From assembly GCF_026342015.1 (NCBI RefSeq), contig NZ_JAPENL010000001.1, positions 186,001 to 250,000 on the forward strand: DNA of 64,000 nt. The letters run 5' to 3'. Position numbers and translations under genes: made by a program. Positions 42,261 to 50,868 of the stretch are shown in pieces. This DNA is from Micromonospora lupini. Its GTDB lineage: Bacteria; Actinomycetota; Actinomycetes; Mycobacteriales; Micromonosporaceae. The notes under the pieces were generated by a model. That model did no database searches, had not been told where the DNA came from, and worked only from the letters and a program-made list of their open reading frames with translations. Numbering within the stretch: the first letter of the stretch is position 1; each line of letters opens with the position of its first letter.

Positions 42261-42690
42261 CGGTACCTCCAGGGTGGGTCACGACGGGCGGGCACGGTCC
42301 GCCGGTCTCACCGGCGGGGCGCCGCGTGTCGTTGCATGTCGCTTCGGGACCTCGGTGGTGGCCGTGCCGCGGGAACGGCGGCAGGCATCGGGTGTCCACC
42401 ATGGCTCCCGCGCGCGGCGGCCCGCCGTTGTTCGACGGCGGTGGTCAACGTCCCTGAGGGAGGCCCGGACACCCACCAGCGGGCGTTGGTCATGCGCGAC
42501 TCCATCGACCTCGGCGGATCGAGTGGAGCGGTGAAGCGTGCCCTTCGCCTCTGCGGCCTGAGGGTAGTCTGTTATCGCTAACATTCTCAAGCGATGGACG
42601 AGCCTGGATTTCCGTGCCGCCGTCACGGGCCCGTCGGAGCCGGGTCGCGCGGGACTCGTGGCCAGGTCGTCAGTGCTGCGGCGCCGGTCG
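42261..42690. other. Intergenic region (430 bp) upstream of the GH43 gene
   Basis: Carries no convincing gene. It holds the promoter of the GH43 gene (minus strand), a LacI-type palindrome at 42570-42583 and the end of the GntR gene. Short frames on both strands here have no ribosome-binding site. Confidence 0.6.
42570..42583. promoter_or_regulatory. LacI-type operator upstream of GH43
   Basis: TGTTATCGCTAACA is a 14-bp near-palindrome (one mismatched central pair) of the TGTTAgCGcTAACA class bound by LacI-family sugar regulators in actinomycetes. It lies about 310 bases upstream of the GH43 start. No LacI gene is in the window. Confidence 0.6.
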
Positions 42691-43461
42691 TCAGCGCTGC
42701 AGCCGCGTCGGGCTGCCCGGCCCGCTGCGCCGGACGAGCCACGCCTCGGTGATGTGCGTGAACATCGCCTGTGCCGCGCCGTCGGGGTCGTGGGCGGCGA
42801 TGCGCTCGAAGATGCGTCGGTGCCCCTGGTTCGACGCCACGCACAGGGCCCGTTCGGTCTTGCCCATGTATCGCGCCGTGTTGACGACCTGGCTCTCCAG
42901 GGACCGGACGACACCCCGGGCGATGCGGTTGCCGGACGCCTGCATCACCGTGTCGTGGAAGGCGCGGTCGTGCTCGTGGTAGGTGACGTGGTCGTCCACC
43001 AGCTCGTCCATCCGGTCCACCTGGGCACGCAGCCGATCGATGGTCTCCTCATCGGCGAGTCGGGCGGCCACGTTGGCCATGTCGGACTCCAGCACCCGTC
43101 GGGTGACCACCAGATCGTCGAGGATCGCCAGGGTGTCGTCCACGGCGATGGTCGCCGCGAGGACGAGCTCGTCGAGCATGTCCCACGCCGAGGGCGAGGT
43201 GACAAGCGTGCCACTGCCCTGGCGGACCTGCACGAGCCCCTTCTCCTGGAGGATCTTCACCGCTTCCCGGATGACCGTCCGGCTCACCGAGAAGGTCTCG
43301 CAGAGCACCGGCTCGGGGGGTAGCGGGGTGCCCGAGGGGTGCACTCCCCGCACGATCCGGGTCACCAGCTCGGCGGTGATCGCTTGAGCCAGGTTTGTCG
43401 GGCGACGGGCCCAGGTCGGTGCCGCCGTGCCGTTGACGGTCGACTGGTTCGATGTCGTCAC
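42691..43461 (-). CDS. FadR-type GntR transcriptional regulator
   Basis: 256 residues. An N-terminal winged helix (about 22-90: NLAQAITAELVTRIVRGVHPSGTPLPPEPVLCETFSVSRTVIREAVKILQEKGLVQVRQGSGTLV) is followed by an all-helical FCD effector domain (about 105-235). The metal-site pattern includes ESDMANVAARLADEE, HDRAFHDTVMQASGN and NQGHRRIFERIAAHD. GTG 43461 has GGAGG five bases upstream; the reading to 43620 crosses the divergent promoter. Regulators of this class respond to sugar acids or other carboxylates and usually control the neighbouring catabolic operon, here the one starting at 43612. The palindrome at 43524-43538 is the likely operator. Confidence 0.9.
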   Translation of the reverse strand: MTTSNQSTVNGTAAPTWARRPTNLAQAITAELVTRIVRGVHPSGTPLPPEPVLCETFSVSRTVIREAVKILQEKGLVQVRQGSGTLVTSPSAWDMLDELVLAATIAVDDTLAILDDLVVTRRVLESDMANVAARLADEETIDRLRAQVDRMDELVDDHVTYHEHDRAFHDTVMQASGNRIARGVVRSLESQVVNTARYMGKTERALCVASNQGHRRIFERIAAHDPDGAAQAMFTHITEAWLVRRSGPGSPTRLQR

Positions 43462-43523
43462 GTTCACCTCCGCGTAGCCGCGGGAGCGGGCCCACGAGTC
43501 CGCCCCAGTGTACGGGCAACCGT

Positions 43524-43538
43524 TGACGTCAGACGTCA
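43524..43538. promoter_or_regulatory. Perfect 7-1-7 palindrome, probable GntR operator
   Basis: TGACGTC-A-GACGTCA is exactly symmetric and contains the GTC-n-GAC core common to FadR-type operators. It sits between the regulator start (43461) and the importer gene (43612), suited to control both. Confidence 0.65.
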
Positions 43539-43611
43539 TACGAGTTACGTTCTCGTCAATCTTGCATCGACGGCCGGTCCTCGGCCACTCCCCATATGAA
43601 GGTGAGCAACG

Positions 43612-44880
43612 ATGAAGCAACGAGCAGTGTGGGCCGCGGTCCTCGTTGCCGGGCTGGCCCTGACCGGCTGTGGAAGCGCGACAGGTTCGGGTTCATCGTC
43701 CGGAGGCTCGGACAAGAAGCTGGTCGTCTGGGACTGGAAGTCCGGCGAGGCCAGCTCCGCGCAGTACGTGGAGAAGGCCAAGGCCGACTTCGCCAAGAAG
43801 CATAAGGACGTCGAGGTCGAATTTGTGGCCCAGCCGTTCGACCAGTACTACACGTTGCTTGGTGCGGCCATCCAGTCGGGCAAGGGTCCGGACGTCATCC
43901 TGTTCAACGGTGGTGGCCAGATCCGCGACCGGGTGGACTCGCTCCAGCCGCTCGACGAGTACGTGGGCGAGGACCGGCAGCGGCTGGCCGGCTGGGAGGC
44001 GTTCGCCAAGGGCGGCAAGACCTACGCCGCTCCGGTGACCCTGCAGGGCCACCCGATCTACTACAACAAGGCGCTCTACGAGCGGGCCGGCCTCGACCCG
44101 GCGAAGCCGGCCACGACGTGGCAGGAGTTCGTCGCCAACTGCGCCACCATCACCCAGAAGACAGGTGCCAAGTGCTTCGCCCAGGGCAACAAGGAGGGCA
44201 TCGGCATCCAGTTCTTCCTGTCGGCCATGGCGTCGGGAGTCCTCACCCCGCAGGAGTACGACAACTGGATCGCCGGCAAGCGCGACTGGAACTCGCCGAA
44301 CGTGAAGAAGATCTTCGAGCTGTGGAAGGAGACCGGCACCGCGAAGCTGAACAACGACGGGGCCAACTCCACCGCGATGTTCAACGACGCCTTCGCCGTC
44401 TTCCAGTCCGGTAAGGCCGCCCACATCATCGGTCTGATGTCGGACATCGGGCACTGGAAGGACTTCAACGAGTTCATCACGCCGGAGAAGCTCGGCGTGA
44501 TGATGGCCCCGACGGTGACCAGCGGCGCCACCCCGAGCCTGCCGTACGACGGTGGTATCGGTTACGCGGTCGCCAAGTGGACCAAGGACCCGAAGGTGGC
44601 CGCCGACCTGGTGCGCTCGCTGACCTCCACCGACGCCCTGAAGGCGTTCTACGCCAACGCCGGCGCGATCACCGCCGACACGACAATCGACGTGTCGCAG
44701 TCGGGGCCGGCCGTGACCACGATCGTCGGCGCGCTCAAGACCGGCAAGCCGGCGCCGCACGTGGCGCTCTCCTCGAAGGCGCTCGACCTGATGGGCAGGC
44801 TCTCCCAGCAGCTGCTCAGCGGTTCGATCAGTGTCGACGACGTCGTGAAGCAGATGGCCGCCGCGGACACGGCGGGCTGA
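43612..44880 (+). CDS. Sugar ABC transporter substrate-binding lipoprotein
   Basis: 422-residue family 1 binding protein. A lipoprotein signal with lipobox LTGC (Cys at about 20) is followed by a Gly/Ser linker and the KKLVVWDWKSGEASSAQYVEKAKADFAKKH start typical for MalE-like receptors. Other marks are GKGPDVILFNGGGQIRDRVDSLQPLDEYV (about 83-110), the YYNKALYERAGLDPAKPATTWQEF block and the C-terminal SLPYDGGIGYAVAKWTKDPKVAADLVRSLTS. First gene of an inducible operon under the divergent GntR regulator. Ligand is probably a mono- or oligosaccharide whose sugar is oxidised by the enzymes encoded downstream. AAGGTGAG is the ribosome-binding site. Confidence 0.92.
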   Translation: MKQRAVWAAVLVAGLALTGCGSATGSGSSSGGSDKKLVVWDWKSGEASSAQYVEKAKADFAKKHKDVEVEFVAQPFDQYYTLLGAAIQSGKGPDVILFNGGGQIRDRVDSLQPLDEYVGEDRQRLAGWEAFAKGGKTYAAPVTLQGHPIYYNKALYERAGLDPAKPATTWQEFVANCATITQKTGAKCFAQGNKEGIGIQFFLSAMASGVLTPQEYDNWIAGKRDWNSPNVKKIFELWKETGTAKLNNDGANSTAMFNDAFAVFQSGKAAHIIGLMSDIGHWKDFNEFITPEKLGVMMAPTVTSGATPSLPYDGGIGYAVAKWTKDPKVAADLVRSLTSTDALKAFYANAGAITADTTIDVSQSGPAVTTIVGALKTGKPAPHVALSSKALDLMGRLSQQLLSGSISVDDVVKQMAAADTAG

Positions 44881-44884
44881 TCTC

Positions 44885-45865
44885 GTGTCGATTGGTAAGT
44901 CGCTCCCGTCGGTCCGCTCGGCCTCGGCCGAGCGGGCCGGCGGGGTCCCGCCCGTGCCACCGACGTCTCGCGACCGTGCCGTTCCCCGGCGCGTCGCCGG
45001 CGGCCGTCGCGCCGAGATGCTCGCGCCCTTCGTGCTTGTCGCGCCGGCCGTCCTGATCCTCGTGCTGTTGCGGCTGTACCCGCTGCTGCTCGGCGTCAAC
45101 TTCTCCTTCACCGGCGACGGCGACCGCGACGGGGCGATGGTCGGCTTCGACAACTACGTCGACCTGTTGCAGGACCCGCTGTTCCAGGGCGCCCTGCGCA
45201 ACGTGGGACTGCTGGTGCTGCTCCTGCCGGTGGCGGTGGCCATCCCGGGTCTGCTCGCCACCTTCATCTACCTGCGCGTCCCCGGCCACCGGTTCTACCG
45301 CAGCGTCTACTTCTTCCCGGCCGTGCTGTCGCCGGTCATCGTCGGCGCGATCTTCAACCTGTTGCTCTCGTTCGACGGCCCGGTCAACAGCATCCTCGGC
45401 GCGGTGGGCATCGGCCCGGTGGACTGGCTCGGTGACCCGGACGTCGCCATGTTCGCGGTCGTCGGCGTGCACGTGTGGGCGACCTTCGGCATGGCCCTGG
45501 TCGTGTTCCTCGCGGGCTTCGCGACCCTGGACTCCGCGCTGCTTGACGCCGCGCGGGTGGATGGCGCGTCCCTGACCCAGGTCATCTGGCACGTGATCAT
45601 CCCCAGCCTCTCCCGCACCATCCAGTTCGTCTTCGTGACCACGATGATCGGGATGCTGACGTCCATGTTCGGCCTGCTCTACGTCATGACCAGTGGCGGC
45701 CCGGAGGGCTCGACGTACCTGCCGGAGTACTACATCTGGATCCAGCAGGGGCAGATGAACAGGCCGGCGCTCGCGTCGGCCGCGTCCACCGTCCTCTTCG
45801 TCATCATGCTCGTCGTCGGGCTGTTGCAACTCAAGCTGCTCCGACGAGCGGGGAGGGAAGACTGA
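44885..45865 (+). CDS. Sugar ABC transporter permease, MalF/UgpA type
   Basis: 326-residue permease. A long cytoplasmic N-terminus (about 1-45, basic and Pro-rich) is followed by six membrane spans, beginning APFVLVAPAVLILVLLRLYPLLLG. The EAA loop EAA-like LLDAARVDGASLTQVIWHVIIPSLSRTIQ (about 217-245) contacts the ATPase. No ATPase gene lies in this operon, so a shared MsiK-type ATPase encoded elsewhere probably powers it, as is usual in actinomycetes (established for Streptomyces; inference here). GTG start, four bases after the binding-protein stop. Confidence 0.92.
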   Translation: MSIGKSLPSVRSASAERAGGVPPVPPTSRDRAVPRRVAGGRRAEMLAPFVLVAPAVLILVLLRLYPLLLGVNFSFTGDGDRDGAMVGFDNYVDLLQDPLFQGALRNVGLLVLLLPVAVAIPGLLATFIYLRVPGHRFYRSVYFFPAVLSPVIVGAIFNLLLSFDGPVNSILGAVGIGPVDWLGDPDVAMFAVVGVHVWATFGMALVVFLAGFATLDSALLDAARVDGASLTQVIWHVIIPSLSRTIQFVFVTTMIGMLTSMFGLLYVMTSGGPEGSTYLPEYYIWIQQGQMNRPALASAASTVLFVIMLVVGLLQLKLLRRAGRED

Positions 45866-46692
45866 TGTCCCGCGTCCGACTGGGCAGATGGCTGCTCGTG
45901 ATCCCGATGGGGCTCCTCGCGCTCGCGACGATCTACCCGCTGCTGTTCACGGCGAACGTCGCCATGAAGACCCGGCGGGAGTACATTCTCGACCGCTTCT
46001 CACTTGCGGACTCGCTGCGCTTCGAGAACATCACCACGGCGTGGACAAGCGTCGGCATGGGCCGCTACGCCGTCAACTCGGTCCTCGTGGTGGCCTGCTC
46101 GGTGTTCCTGCTGCTGCTGTTCGGATCGATGGCCGGCTTCGCGCTGAGCCAACTGCGATTCCGGGGCTCGAACGCGTTGTTCATCGGCTGCCTCGCGGCG
46201 CTCTTCATCCCCTTCCAGGTGATCATGGTGCCGCTGGCCCGGGTCATGGCGGACAGCGGCCTCGTCGACACGTACCCGGGGCTGATCCTCGCGTACGTCG
46301 CGCAGTTCCTGCCCTTCACGGTCTTCCTGATGACCAGCTACTACAAGACCATCCCGGCGGAGATCGTCGACGCGGCCCGGATCGACGGCAACACCGTGTA
46401 CGGCGTCTACCGGCGGATCATGCTGCCGCTCGGTGCTCCGGCGCTGCTCTCGGTAGGCATCCTCAACACGCTGTTCTGCTGGAACGACGTGCTCATCTCG
46501 TTGCTGCTGATGCCGTCGGCCGACCACCGCACCCTCATGGTCGGGGTGACCTCGCTGCGGGGGCAGTACTCCGAGGACATTCCCACGTTCGCCTCCGGGG
46601 TGCTCATCGCCGCGATCCCCGTCCTGGCGGTCTACCTGTTCCTTCAGCGCCAGATCGCCGACGGCGTCGCCGCTGGTTCCACGAAAGGCTGA
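45865..46692 (+). CDS. Sugar ABC transporter permease, MalG/UgpE type
   Basis: 275-residue second permease with six spans. Typical features: a first span LLVIPMGLLALATIYPLLFTANVAMKT, the segment FRGSNALFIGCLAALFIPFQVIMVPLARVM, and the EAA loop EIVDAARIDGNTVYGVYRRIMLPLGAPAL (about 170-198). ATG shares a base with the stop of the partner gene (TGATG), and the next gene begins one base after its own stop. Confidence 0.93.
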   Translation: MSRVRLGRWLLVIPMGLLALATIYPLLFTANVAMKTRREYILDRFSLADSLRFENITTAWTSVGMGRYAVNSVLVVACSVFLLLLFGSMAGFALSQLRFRGSNALFIGCLAALFIPFQVIMVPLARVMADSGLVDTYPGLILAYVAQFLPFTVFLMTSYYKTIPAEIVDAARIDGNTVYGVYRRIMLPLGAPALLSVGILNTLFCWNDVLISLLLMPSADHRTLMVGVTSLRGQYSEDIPTFASGVLIAAIPVLAVYLFLQRQIADGVAAGSTKG

Positions 46693-46693
46693 C

Positions 46694-47929
46694 ATGCGCA
46701 TCACCGGGTATCGAACCCTCACCACGGTCCAGGAGTGGGGCCGGCCCGTCGGGGACGCCAACGGCGTGTTCCCCGACGGCGTCACGACGGTGCCGATCAC
46801 CATCGTCGAGACCGACGCGGGGATCAGCGGCGTCGGCCTGGGACCGCACGTGGAGATCGAGAAGATCTTCCCGGCCATCGAGGGGGAAGATCCCCGCGCG
46901 GTGACCACCCTGTACGACCGGATGCTCCGGCACACCTTCAAGGCCGGTCACGGCGGCCCGGTGTTCGGGACGATCGGCGCCCTGGACACGGCACTGTGGG
47001 ACATCAAGGCGCAGCTCGCCGGTGAGCCGCTCTGGCGGCTGCTCGGCGGACGGGACCGGCGCGTCCCCGCCTACGCGTCCGGGCTCGACATCGGTCTGAC
47101 CGACGACGAGCTCGTCGCGGAGTACGAGGTCTACGCGGGGTTGGGCCTGCGTGCCGCGAAGCTCAAGGGCGGTCTCGACATCGAGCGGGATCGACACCGG
47201 CTCGGGTTGGTGCGGGACGTGCTGACCGAGGCGGGCCACGGCCGGCGGCCCGGTCTGATGCTCGACGTCAACGAGGCGTGGTCGCGCAAGCAGGCCGTCC
47301 GGCACGTGGCCGAGCTGGAACGCACCCTCGATCTGATCTGGATCGAGGAGCCGGTCCGCCGCTGGGACGCCGAGGGTCTGGCCGCGGTCGGCCGGGGCGT
47401 CCGAGCCTCGGTCGCCACCGGCGAGAACCTCACAGGCCTGGAGCAGTACCGCCCGCTGATCGGGGCGGGCGCTGTCGACATCGTCCAGATGGCCGCCGTC
47501 TGGGGCGTCACCCACTTCCTGCGGGTGGCGGCCCTGGCACATGCCCACGACCTGCCGGTCAGCCCCATCGGCAACATCCCCGTCGGGCTGCTGCACGCCG
47601 CCACCTCGGTGCCGAACCACCTGGTCAGCGAGCTACAGGATCTGCGGCCGCCCGCGGGCATCGGCCTCGACCTGCACGTCGAGGACGGCGCGTTCATCCT
47701 CGGCGACACGCCGGGCCTGGGCATCCAGATCGACGAGGTGGCGATCGCGGCGGCCGGACACCGAGCCGGCAGCCAGGCCGCGCACAGCCCGAACGTCCGA
47801 CCGGAACGGGCGGGCAAACGCCTGCTGGCGGTGGCCGAGCACATGCCCACCGCCCCACCGGTCCGGGTCGACGCCCTGCTCGCCGACGCCGTCGCCGCGC
47901 AGAACGACGTGGCGCCCCTGCGGCACTGA
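46694..47929 (+). CDS. Enolase-superfamily sugar-acid dehydratase (MR/MLE subgroup)
   Basis: 411-residue member of the mandelate racemase/muconate lactonizing group. Catalytic pieces are in order: K156-x-K158 (AAKLKGG) on strand 2, metal ligands D191 (MLDVNEAW), E218 (IWIEEPV) and E244 (ATGENLTG), then the NIPVGLLHAA segment with a candidate His base. Enzymes of this kind dehydrate aldonates such as fuconate, rhamnonate or galactonate to 2-keto-3-deoxy acids. The last 60 residues (after about 350) form an unusual Arg/Ala-rich extension. Neighbouring lactonase and dehydrogenase genes fit that step. Exact sugar acid cannot be assigned without comparison. Confidence 0.87.
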   Translation: MRITGYRTLTTVQEWGRPVGDANGVFPDGVTTVPITIVETDAGISGVGLGPHVEIEKIFPAIEGEDPRAVTTLYDRMLRHTFKAGHGGPVFGTIGALDTALWDIKAQLAGEPLWRLLGGRDRRVPAYASGLDIGLTDDELVAEYEVYAGLGLRAAKLKGGLDIERDRHRLGLVRDVLTEAGHGRRPGLMLDVNEAWSRKQAVRHVAELERTLDLIWIEEPVRRWDAEGLAAVGRGVRASVATGENLTGLEQYRPLIGAGAVDIVQMAAVWGVTHFLRVAALAHAHDLPVSPIGNIPVGLLHAATSVPNHLVSELQDLRPPAGIGLDLHVEDGAFILGDTPGLGIQIDEVAIAAAGHRAGSQAAHSPNVRPERAGKRLLAVAEHMPTAPPVRVDALLADAVAAQNDVAPLRH

Positions 47930-48206
47930 GGCCGCCGACCGCTTCCACGACCGAAGGGAGGCAGAATGTCGTGCCTCTGGTACGCGGCGACGACTGGACC
48001 AGAATTCGTCGGATGATTACGGTGTCCGTGTCGTCGACACAAGGGAGGCAGGTCTGGCCGTCCTGGCACACGCCTCCGCACGCCTGCCGCCGTTCGGCTT
48101 CAGCTTCCCTGGTGAGCCAAGGACTGTGGACCTCGGGTGTGCCGGGCGGCAGTGCGCCCATGGTCGTGGGCACCGTACGAACCAACCACGTTGAGACGGA
48201 GCAGCA
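47930..48206. other. 277-bp gap within the sugar-acid operon
   Basis: An unusually long gap in an otherwise compact operon. It has two GGGAGG ribosome-binding-like sites (47956-47961, 48043-48048), a 16-codon mini-ORF from ATG 47966, and a 13-bp palindrome GTGTCG-T-CGACAC (48028-48040). No domain is recognisable in the longer frames crossing it. It may be a second promoter/operator or the scar of a lost gene. Confidence 0.4.
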
Positions 48207-49235
48207 GTGAAGGCAGTTGTCTACCGGGGTGCGCGTGATCTCGGGATCGAGGATCGCGCCCCCGAACCGCCGGGCCCCGGCCAGGTGCGGATCGCGGTGG
48301 CGTACACCGGGATCTGCGGCACGGACCTGCACATCTTCCACGGCGACATGGACGCCCGGGTGGGCGCGTCGGCGGTGATCGGGCACGAGATGTCCGGCCG
48401 GGTCGCCGCGCTGGGCGACGGCGTCGACGGCCTGACCGTCGGGCAGCCCGTCACAGTGATGCCGACCCGCGCCTGCGGGCGGTGCGCGGCGTGCCGCCGC
48501 GGCAATTCGCACATCTGCCACGCCATGAACTTCCTCGGCATCGACTCGCCCGGTGCGATGCAGTCCTCGTGGACCGTGCCGGCCGAGTTGGTGCTTCCGC
48601 TCCCCGACGACCTGCCGTTGGACCACGCGGCGCTCGTCGAGCCGGTCGCGGTCGCGGTGCACGACGTCGGACGGGCGAAGGTGACGTCCGGAGACCACGT
48701 GGTCGTCGTCGGCGGCGGCCCGGTGGGCGTCCTCATCGCGGCCGTCGCCCAGGCGCGTGGGGCGGAGGTCCTGCTCGTCGAACCGGACGGCTTCCGGCGC
48801 GGGGTCGCGTCGGGGATCGGGATCGAGGCTGTGGACCCGGGTCCGACCGATGTGGTGGCCCTCGTCGACGAGCGGACCGGGGGCGCGGGCGCGGACGTCG
48901 CGTTCGAGGTGTCCGGTTCCGCCGCCGGGGTCGGCACGGCCGTGGACGTGCTGACCACCCGGGGTCGGCTGGTGATGGTGGCGATCCACCCGCAGCCGCG
49001 TCCGGTGAACCTGCACCGGTTCTTCTGGCGGGAGCTGGAGTTGCTGGGCGCGCGGTTGTACCAGCGCGAGGACGTGGTGGAGGCGATCCGGCTTGTCGCG
49101 GCGGGCGCCATTCCCGCCCAGGAGCTGATCTCCCGGGTGCTCCCCGTGGCCGGCGTCACGGACGCGTTCACGGCTCTGGAGGGTGGTGGCGGCGTCATGA
49201 AGGTGCTGCTCGACTGGCGGGAGGAGGGCCGATGA
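48207..49235 (+). CDS. Zinc-dependent medium-chain dehydrogenase
   Basis: 342-residue MDR-superfamily dehydrogenase. Catalytic zinc ligands C37 (TGICGTD) and H60-E61 (IGHEMSG) and the four structural-zinc cysteines C90, C93, C96, C104 are all present. The Rossmann motif VVVVGGGPVGVLIAAVAQARGAEVLLVE follows at about 165-195. It resembles threonine/sorbitol dehydrogenase-like sugar or polyol dehydrogenases using NAD. Place in the pathway is unclear because the cluster already has an SDR and an aldo/keto reductase; it may oxidise an alternative sugar or a 2-keto-3-deoxy acid. GTG start with ACGGAG upstream; coupled to the SDR gene by ATGA. Confidence 0.88.
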   Translation: MKAVVYRGARDLGIEDRAPEPPGPGQVRIAVAYTGICGTDLHIFHGDMDARVGASAVIGHEMSGRVAALGDGVDGLTVGQPVTVMPTRACGRCAACRRGNSHICHAMNFLGIDSPGAMQSSWTVPAELVLPLPDDLPLDHAALVEPVAVAVHDVGRAKVTSGDHVVVVGGGPVGVLIAAVAQARGAEVLLVEPDGFRRGVASGIGIEAVDPGPTDVVALVDERTGGAGADVAFEVSGSAAGVGTAVDVLTTRGRLVMVAIHPQPRPVNLHRFFWRELELLGARLYQREDVVEAIRLVAAGAIPAQELISRVLPVAGVTDAFTALEGGGGVMKVLLDWREEGR

Positions 49236-49993
49236 GCGCCCTGTTCGACCTGACGGGACGTACGGCGTTGGTGACCGGCGCCCGGCGCGGGATCGGCCTG
49301 GCGATGGCGGAGGCCCTGGCCGTGGCCGGCGCGGACGTCATCGGGGTGTCGGCACAGATGGAGTCCGAGGGCAGCGAGGTGCAGCGGCGGGTCGAGGCGG
49401 CCGGTCGCCGGTTCACAGGCATCCGCACGGACCTGGGTGACCGGGCCGCGGTCTACCGGTTGGCCGAGGAGGCCGCGGCGGTGGCGCCGGTGGACATCCT
49501 CGTGAACAACGGTGGCACGATCGCCAGGGCGCCTGCCGCCGAGCACCCGGACGAGATGTGGGACCGGGTGTTGCAGGTGAACCTGTCCAGCCAGTTCGTG
49601 TTGAGCCGGGAGATCGGTCGGCGGATGCTCGACCGCGGCCGGGGCAAGATCATCTTTACCGCCTCGCTGCTGAGCTTCCAGGGCGGCATCAACGTCGCCA
49701 GCTACACCGCGGCGAAGTCGGGCCTCGCCGGGCTGACCAGAGCCCTGTCCAACGAGTGGGCCGGTCGCGGGGTGAACGTCAACGCGATCGCGCCCGGGTA
49801 CATCGCCACCGACAACACCCAGGCGCTCCGTGACGACGCCGCGCGCAACGACGCGATCCTGGGCCGGATCCCGGCCGGCCGCTGGGGACGCGCCGACGAC
49901 CTGGCCGGCGCCACCGTGTTCCTGGCCGCCGCGGCCTCGGACTACGTGCACGGCACCGTCCTGCCCGTCGACGGCGGCTGGTTGGGCCGATGA
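49232..49993 (+). CDS. KduD-like short-chain dehydrogenase
   Basis: 253-residue SDR. Cofactor loop TGARRGIG (15-22), catalytic S145 (TASLLSFQGG), Y158 and K162 (YTAAK). The block VNVNAIAPGYIATDNTQALRDDAARNDAILGRIPAGRWG closely resembles KduD (2-dehydro-3-deoxy-gluconate 5-dehydrogenase), as does ASDYVHGTVLPVDGGW. The usual N-N-A-G reads N-N-G-G. KduD-like enzymes oxidise 2-keto-3-deoxy acids, which fits the step after the enolase-superfamily dehydratase. ATG overlaps the MDR stop; its own stop overlaps the amidohydrolase start. Confidence 0.9.
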   Translation: MSALFDLTGRTALVTGARRGIGLAMAEALAVAGADVIGVSAQMESEGSEVQRRVEAAGRRFTGIRTDLGDRAAVYRLAEEAAAVAPVDILVNNGGTIARAPAAEHPDEMWDRVLQVNLSSQFVLSREIGRRMLDRGRGKIIFTASLLSFQGGINVASYTAAKSGLAGLTRALSNEWAGRGVNVNAIAPGYIATDNTQALRDDAARNDAILGRIPAGRWGRADDLAGATVFLAAAASDYVHGTVLPVDGGWLGR

Positions 49994-50868
49994 CGCAGAC
50001 CTCGCCGGCCGGGCGCCCCGGCATCGTCGACGCCCACCACCATCTCTGGGTCCGTGCGCGACACCCGCAACCCTGGATCGACCCGGACACGATGGCGGCG
50101 ATCGACAACGACTTCACCCCGGCGGACCTCGCCCCGGCAGCACGGGCCGCCGGCGTCACCGAGACCGTCGTCGTGCAGTCCATCGCCTCAGTGGCGGAGA
50201 CGGAACACCTGCTCGGCATCGCGGCCGACGACCCGCTCATCAGCGGAGTCGTCGGCTGGGTCAACCTCACCGCAGACGACATCGACGAGCGCCTCGACCG
50301 GCTCCGGGCGGCACGCGGCGGGGAGCGGCTGGTAAGCATCCGGCACCTCGTCCAGTCCGAACCCGACCCGGCGTACCTCGACCGACGCGACGTCCGGCGG
50401 GGCATCGCGGCGGTCGGCGCGGCCGGCCTCGCCTACGACCTGCTGGTCCGCGACCACCAGCTGCCGGCGGCCACCCGGCTCGCCCGCGACCTGCCCGAGG
50501 TGTCGTTCGTCCTGGACCACCTCGGCAAACCGGCGCTCGGCACGGGGGGCCTCGGCGACTGGCCGACCCACCTGCGGGCGCTCGCCGCGGAACCGAACGT
50601 CACCGCGAAGCTCTCCGGGCTGGTGACCGAGGTGGACGGATCATCCTGGACGGCCGACGACCTGCGGCCGGCCGTCGACCACGCGCTCGCCGTGTTCGGC
50701 CCGGACCGGCTCATGTTCGGCTCGGACTGGCCGGTGTGCCTGCTCGCCAGCTCCTACACCAGGTGGGTCGCCGTGCTCGCCGACCTGGTGCAACGACTCG
50801 GTGACGAGGAGCAGGCGGCGATCTGGCGGGAAACCGCCCTCCGTGCCTACCGGTTGGAGGCGTCATGA
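49990..50868 (+). CDS. Amidohydrolase 2 family lactonase, fuconolactonase-like
   Basis: 292-residue TIM-barrel hydrolase. The N-terminal IVDAHHHLWVRARHPQPWID (D14, H16, H18) is close to that of L-fuconolactone hydrolases; later marks are VLDHLGKP (about 170-178) and LMFGSDWPVCLLASSY (about 237-252) with the conserved Asp. Such enzymes open aldono-lactones made by sugar dehydrogenases. ATG overlaps the SDR stop and its stop overlaps the aldo/keto reductase start, so dehydrogenase and lactonase are made together. Known alternatives in the family (4-sulfomuconolactone or dicarboxylate lactonases) fit the context less well. Confidence 0.87.
   Translation: MTQTSPAGRPGIVDAHHHLWVRARHPQPWIDPDTMAAIDNDFTPADLAPAARAAGVTETVVVQSIASVAETEHLLGIAADDPLISGVVGWVNLTADDIDERLDRLRAARGGERLVSIRHLVQSEPDPAYLDRRDVRRGIAAVGAAGLAYDLLVRDHQLPAATRLARDLPEVSFVLDHLGKPALGTGGLGDWPTHLRALAAEPNVTAKLSGLVTEVDGSSWTADDLRPAVDHALAVFGPDRLMFGSDWPVCLLASSYTRWVAVLADLVQRLGDEEQAAIWRETALRAYRLEAS

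Noticed and set aside
42308..42581. Short frames in the GH43-GntR gap
   Set aside because: No ribosome-binding site, no domain, and they cross the LacI-type operator and probable promoter.
47541..48210. Frames of about 210-310 codons spanning the dehydratase end and the 277-bp gap
   Set aside because: Mostly shadows of the dehydratase gene; the part in the gap shows no recognisable domain, so it is recorded only as a gap.
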